Shown here: in pieces, positions 59,983-64,000 of the stretch
Numbering within the stretch: position 1 is the first letter of the stretch
Layout: each line of letters opens with the position of its first letter
Assembly: GCA_003439945.1 (NCBI GenBank)
Contig: QVRM01003977.1
Location: 62,001 to 126,000 of the forward strand
DNA length: 64,000 nucleotides
Origin: Dermanyssus gallinae
Taxonomy: Eukaryota > Arthropoda > Arachnida > Mesostigmata > Dermanyssidae
Direction: 5' to 3'
Position numbers and translations under genes: made by a program
Notes under the pieces: model-generated
What the model saw: only the letters and a program-made list of their open reading frames with translations
What the model was told of the DNA's origin: nothing
Database searches by the model: none

Positions 59983-60430
59983 TGTAAGCAGAAAATGTTA
60001 TCTTCTGCCCACGTAGTAGAGGATCTCACAGAGTACAACTAAATGGCTTTCAACAGCGTAAGGTTTATTAAAAAAATATAAACAACTTCAACTTCGGCCA
60101 ACCGCCGCTCATACGGCTACACTGCCGACAACTACGACGTCTTACGTCGTTCACGTAACTTCTCTGCGACCCCATCTCCTCGGCAGCCGTCGCCGGAGTG
60201 CACATCGCAACATGTTCGCTAAACATCTTTCTCTACGATAAAGCCGGTTTCTCTTTCCCCCTTCTCTAATTCTTCCCCCACCTCCACTGACTCTGCTGTC
60301 TGCTCGAATCTTGTAGAGACACAACAAAGTAGTCATACAAAAGGGGAAAAGGGGTGGGATAACGTCAACAACGTCAAAAGATCAACTGGTACCAATGCAT
60401 ATATAGAATGAATGAAACCCGACTCTCACA
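59983..60430 (-). repeat. 5' LTR of gypsy-like element
   Basis: 448 bp copy matching 56942-57392; it should carry the promoter for minus-strand transcription. Confidence 0.92.
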
Positions 60431-60436
60431 TATCTA

Positions 60437-60484
<48 letters not shown>
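60431..60484. repeat. (TA)n microsatellite flanking gypsy-like element
   Basis: AT run starting ~15 bp outside the LTR; the other side of the element is also (TA)n (56911-56941). Confidence 0.9.
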
Positions 60485-60488
<4 letters not shown>

Positions 60489-62264
60489 CTTTATTAAACA
60501 TGTAACGGGCGTTTTTAAATCACCTTCAATGAATGCAGCATCAGCCTAACCGCTTTAGCAGCATTCGCACGCCATCAACTAAATTCCATTGTATCCACAC
60601 TGAAAAGCAATAAAGACATTTAATAAGAATAATCGCTACTATAAACACGCGGTCATTAATACGTCAAGATGTGCAACAATGTTCACTAAACATACTTACC
60701 GTTTTAACGTTATATATATATATATATATATTTATATCTGTGGTGTATATGCATATACGTACTTCTATATATTTGGTTTATGTACAGGTTCTTGCGTTTT
60801 GGCCTTTAATGGCGTCGGTGGCTTGCAGCGCCATCTGAGCAACGTCAACACGGGAACGAGAGATACGTTCATATTAGAGCGGCTATTACTGCATTAGATA
60901 GCATTAGAGTCTGCTTGCATGTTCTTTATTAACCTGACGCTTTATTACGCTGTAGAAAATTATGGCTTGACACAGATGCGTCTTATGAGGTTGCTTCACC
61001 GACTCCAAAACGAGCACTGAGAACAACTCTGGGATGCGAGACTGAGTGCAACCGCACTAGAAGCATTATGTTGTTTTCAAAACTTATAGAATACTCTCTA
61101 AGAGTTGAACGTAAGCTGTATACTCCTCAGAGTGCATTCAAAACCTACCGGGTTTAACAAAACCAGCAATACCCATATCTACAAGGGATAATGCGTCTAA
61201 CTTACTTATTCTACCACACGCACACTCCCACCAGCCAAAGCTATGCTCCGAAACATCGGAGTCTCCTACTGGACCAAAGTGCCGGTCTCCGTCAAGCAGA
61301 CAAAATCTCTGCTCAAACTGAAGTGGGAACTCAAGTAAAATGATCTCGAAATTTTGGTATCTGGTTAAAATTAATCTAAGTAATACAAACCATGTCGCAA
61401 CACATTGTAAATCGGCCACAATGGCGAATATACATGAAACATTTTAACCTCATGAAAGAGACTCCGAACAGGCTATAAGCCTAATGGAGCTTGGAAGTAA
61501 AATGTGCAATTATATTTTATGAACTATACATAAACAAACAAGCAAAAGCAATCATTAGGAATGTTTTTTTTTGTCAGGCAATGTAAGTGAGTGTCTCACG
61601 AACTAGGTAGCTCCCATACCTAAGAGCGCATGTGCGTCTGCATTCATCCCGTCAATCTCTACCGCCGAGCTTCCATCTTGGATCGTTTGGTAACCTGTAT
61701 CTGTGAAAATGAGTCTTCTGCGAGGATAAAAACAAATAAGTATTCTGGTCCGAGGGAGTTAACCTGAGTGAAATGTCCACTTAACTAAGGTCATGCTGTC
61801 TCGCTGGTGAGTTATCAGAGGTATTGTTCACATTGAACTTCTAAGAACACACGAGACACGGATATCTAATATCAAAAACCCCAACGAATTCAAGAACATT
61901 AATATCGTTTACCAAGATTACGCGCGGCCTTAGGCATTCCATCATTTTTAGTAGAGGCGAACGCAGTGCTCGCCGCTTCGCTGTTAGATTGCGAAATTGA
62001 ATTCAATTGCCATTGGTTTGCTGGGCATTTGCGATAATTGGATCCCTTATCCGATATGATGTATGGTGTCGGTTTCCCGTGTCCCTTCCTTCGTACCTCT
62101 AAGATTAAGTAGTAAACAAAAAAACCTTACTACAGTCTTAATTTAACAGCAAAGGCGATTCCTTGTTATTTCTATTCTAAAATACTTCAAACCGGTGGAT
62201 CTCTAGTTGATTGTATTCTCTTTATGTTGCATATGTATATATGGAAAAAAAAATCGAAATGTAT

Positions 62265-62396
62265 ATGATATATGTATATATAATATATAACATATATATA
62301 ATTTATATACTATATTTACATATAAATATTTATACATATATATATATATTATATATATATAGATATATATTTTATCCATATAAATATTTATACATG

Positions 62397-62427
<31 letters not shown>

Positions 62428-62442
62428 ACCTATATATATATA
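62265..62442. repeat. compound (TA)n/(TATAAAT)n tract
   Basis: Mixed AT-rich array in which the block 'atataaatatttatacatgatatata' recurs (about 62320 and 62379). Confidence 0.85.
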
Positions 62443-62569
62443 GAGGGAATGCCGCTTCGGTGAGAGGCACCCTGGCTAGGTGGACCAGCCCAAGCCTTGA
62501 CCTAACGCCTTGAGTTATGCCCCGAGCGGGCTGTGCACATGTTCTTACCTCACAAATGTATACCTTGAT

Positions 62570-62572
<3 letters not shown>

Positions 62573-62637
<65 letters not shown>
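62573..62637. repeat. (TA)n microsatellite
   Basis: Pure AT dinucleotide run. Confidence 0.95.
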
Positions 62638-62640
<3 letters not shown>

Positions 62641-62898
62641 TCTCGTAGTATTTAACTATCCAAAAAGCACGTACTATATTGATATAAAAATATGTAATTC
62701 AGAAAGTAGTTTGCGTAATCTTGGCTCAACAGCTATTGTCTACTGTGCGATTTAAAAAATCATGCAGGGCGTCCACCTTTTGTGCCCCCACCTTACATAT
62801 TAATTTCCAATTCTCGGCAAAGAAGGTGGAACGCATTCGTAGGAAAGGGCCGCCCACTCTAGCGTGCCGAAATGCGTCGACTAATAAGTGGCTTATAA

Positions 62899-62913
62899 GG
62901 GGGGGGGGGGGGG
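62899..62913 (+). repeat. G15 homopolymer
   Basis: Fifteen G in a row; a likely site of length variation or assembly error. Confidence 0.9.
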
Positions 62914-64000
62914 CTTTGCTAAAGGCCATGAAGCAATTGACGAACACTGCGAATAAAGGTAATCCTGGAGCTCGCCAATGCCTACTCAACTTCCGACTGA
63001 TGTACGTCCTGTGTACGACCTCGGCGCTTCCGGATCTCGAATTGGTCCGGCGGTAGGACAATCTCTCGACAATTGGAAGCACGCGTACGATGATCGACTT
63101 CGCAAACGAAATAAGATAATAGCTAATTATCTAGTCATCATCAGTTAGTGATGCTCCAAGGTTCTGTATGGTTGAATTCTAACGATATGCACAGGTATCC
63201 TGAAGCTGTCAGTAGACAGAAGACCAACAACTAGCTTTAGTGTCACTGGAGATATAAATCAGTTTAACGAACTACTTACTAATGGTGGGAATAATAAGCC
63301 AGACTGTTCAATTTTGGTAATAGAGTCTCAAAGGATTAAAAGTACAGATTTTTTTTGTTACAGCAATGTATATGGGTATCAAATTGTAAAAGACAACGAT
63401 TTACTTCTTTTAGACGCTGGCATTTGCTTGATCATTATCACTTGGATCCAATCAAGTAGAAGCTTTTTTTCAGTAGAAGAACGCCAGTACACATATCCAT
63501 ATTAGAATGGTTATAAAGCACATAATATGTGCTTAGTCAATTTACCGTCGCGATCAAGCTTATCACTCATAACGAAAGTACTACTTGTCTGGTACGAGTT
63601 TGAACCAATTCGCATGTAACGAGTCTGTGAAGGTTCCTGGCAAAAACGATATTTCGGCGTATAGAAGGTGTAGTGAATAAACAATATATTCGTAACCCTG
63701 CGCTAATCTTCGTCGCGAATAAATGTGATTACTAAAGAATTGTGTGCGACGTGGCGATTAGTATCGTGAAATCGGTGCATGTACAACAAAATACAGCCCC
63801 TTTTGGCTATATAGATATAACTCGGTTACTATATAGGTATTATAGAGCCAAAGTGTTCTAAGGAAAGCCAGTTTTCAGTGGACAGGTATTTATCAGTGGA
63901 TAGTACACTCTCTCTTGCTCGATTGGGTGAAAACCCGATTAGAACCTAGCTATTACTGGCAATGAGTGCGGTAACTTTGCTTCTCAAATAGAGCTATGCA

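Larger units (their letters stand above)
56942..60430 (-). mobile_element. Ty3/gypsy-like LTR retrotransposon, internally deleted
   Basis: A 3,489 bp element. LTRs at 56942-57392 (451 bp) and 59983-60430 (448 bp) are near-identical and have TGT…ACA ends. On minus the 5' LTR is the right one. A PBS follows it, then gag with a CCHC knuckle, a protease region and the start of the RT linker, after which the RT, RNase H and most of the integrase are missing. A clear polypurine tract is absent in front of the 3' LTR. Both outer flanks are (TA)n or TA-rich, so the target duplication cannot be resolved. High LTR identity suggests a fairly recent insertion. Confidence 0.9.
60490..64000. other. intergenic, no supported gene
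   Basis: Open frames reach 118 codons (62726-63082, minus) but carry no recognised motif. A 93-codon minus frame at 61138-61419 (LVDMGIAGFVKPGRF end) is repeat-free but unidentified. (TA)n tracts break up 62.2-62.6 kb. Confidence 0.45.

Noticed and set aside
61138..61419. 93-codon minus-strand open frame
   Set aside because: Repeat-free but unidentified; within the length expected by chance and without supporting signals.
62443..62572. A 130 bp non-AT island between (TA)n tracts
   Set aside because: Looks like part of a dispersed repeat but has no second copy in the window and no boxes or inverted ends.

Overview
This is a stretch of eukaryotic, almost certainly metazoan and probably arthropod, nuclear DNA. 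It has long AT-rich intergenic sequence, dozens of (TA)n and (CAA/CAG)n microsatellites, tRNA-derived SINEs, a mariner transposon, non-LTR and LTR retrotransposons, a terminal exon with a splice acceptor, and one long secreted-protein gene. Operons and prokaryotic signals are absent. The species cannot be read from the sequence; a mite-like or other arthropod genome is an inference only.

Layout. 0-6 kb: SINE copies, microsatellites, and the 3' terminal exon of a small helical acidic protein (4.53-4.91 kb, minus). 5.4-6.05 kb: one copy of a ~380 bp dispersed repeat and a second type of SINE. 7.84-8.31 kb: a fold-back MITE with ~190 bp arms and TA target duplication. 9-20 kb: mostly anonymous intergenic DNA with (CAA)n blocks. 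20.5 kb: second, inverted copy of the ~380 bp repeat. 21.2-23.8 kb: a 5'-truncated non-LTR retrotransposon (minus) that has lost its reverse transcriptase core and carries a nested, poly-A-tailed insertion. 25.58-26.90 kb: a complete mariner element whose transposase is interrupted by two in-frame stops. 29.7-31.0 kb: three SINE copies; 31.2-31.6 kb: a 217 bp tandem duplication. 32.41-35.92 kb: a non-autonomous LTR element whose 3' LTR contains a 764 bp insertion with 13 bp target duplications, an HDV-like ribozyme signature and two 28S-rRNA-like segments. 36-42.6 kb: the main host gene, encoding a ~1,440-residue secreted, cysteine-free, mucin-like acidic protein, apparently broken by one extra base in an A6 run. 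42.6-56.9 kb: anonymous DNA with microsatellites. 56.94-60.43 kb: a Ty3/gypsy-like element (minus) with 451/448 bp LTRs, a degenerate gag, a damaged protease and deletion of RT to integrase. 60.4-64 kb: anonymous DNA.

The two host genes show no functional link to each other. Most of what can be interpreted is mobile-element archaeology. Several elements lie in or against (TA)n tracts, which seem to act as a landing zone. The most unusual item is the 764 bp ribozyme/28S-bearing insertion at 34.85-35.61 kb; the most interesting host item is the disordered secreted protein at 37.96-42.28 kb.
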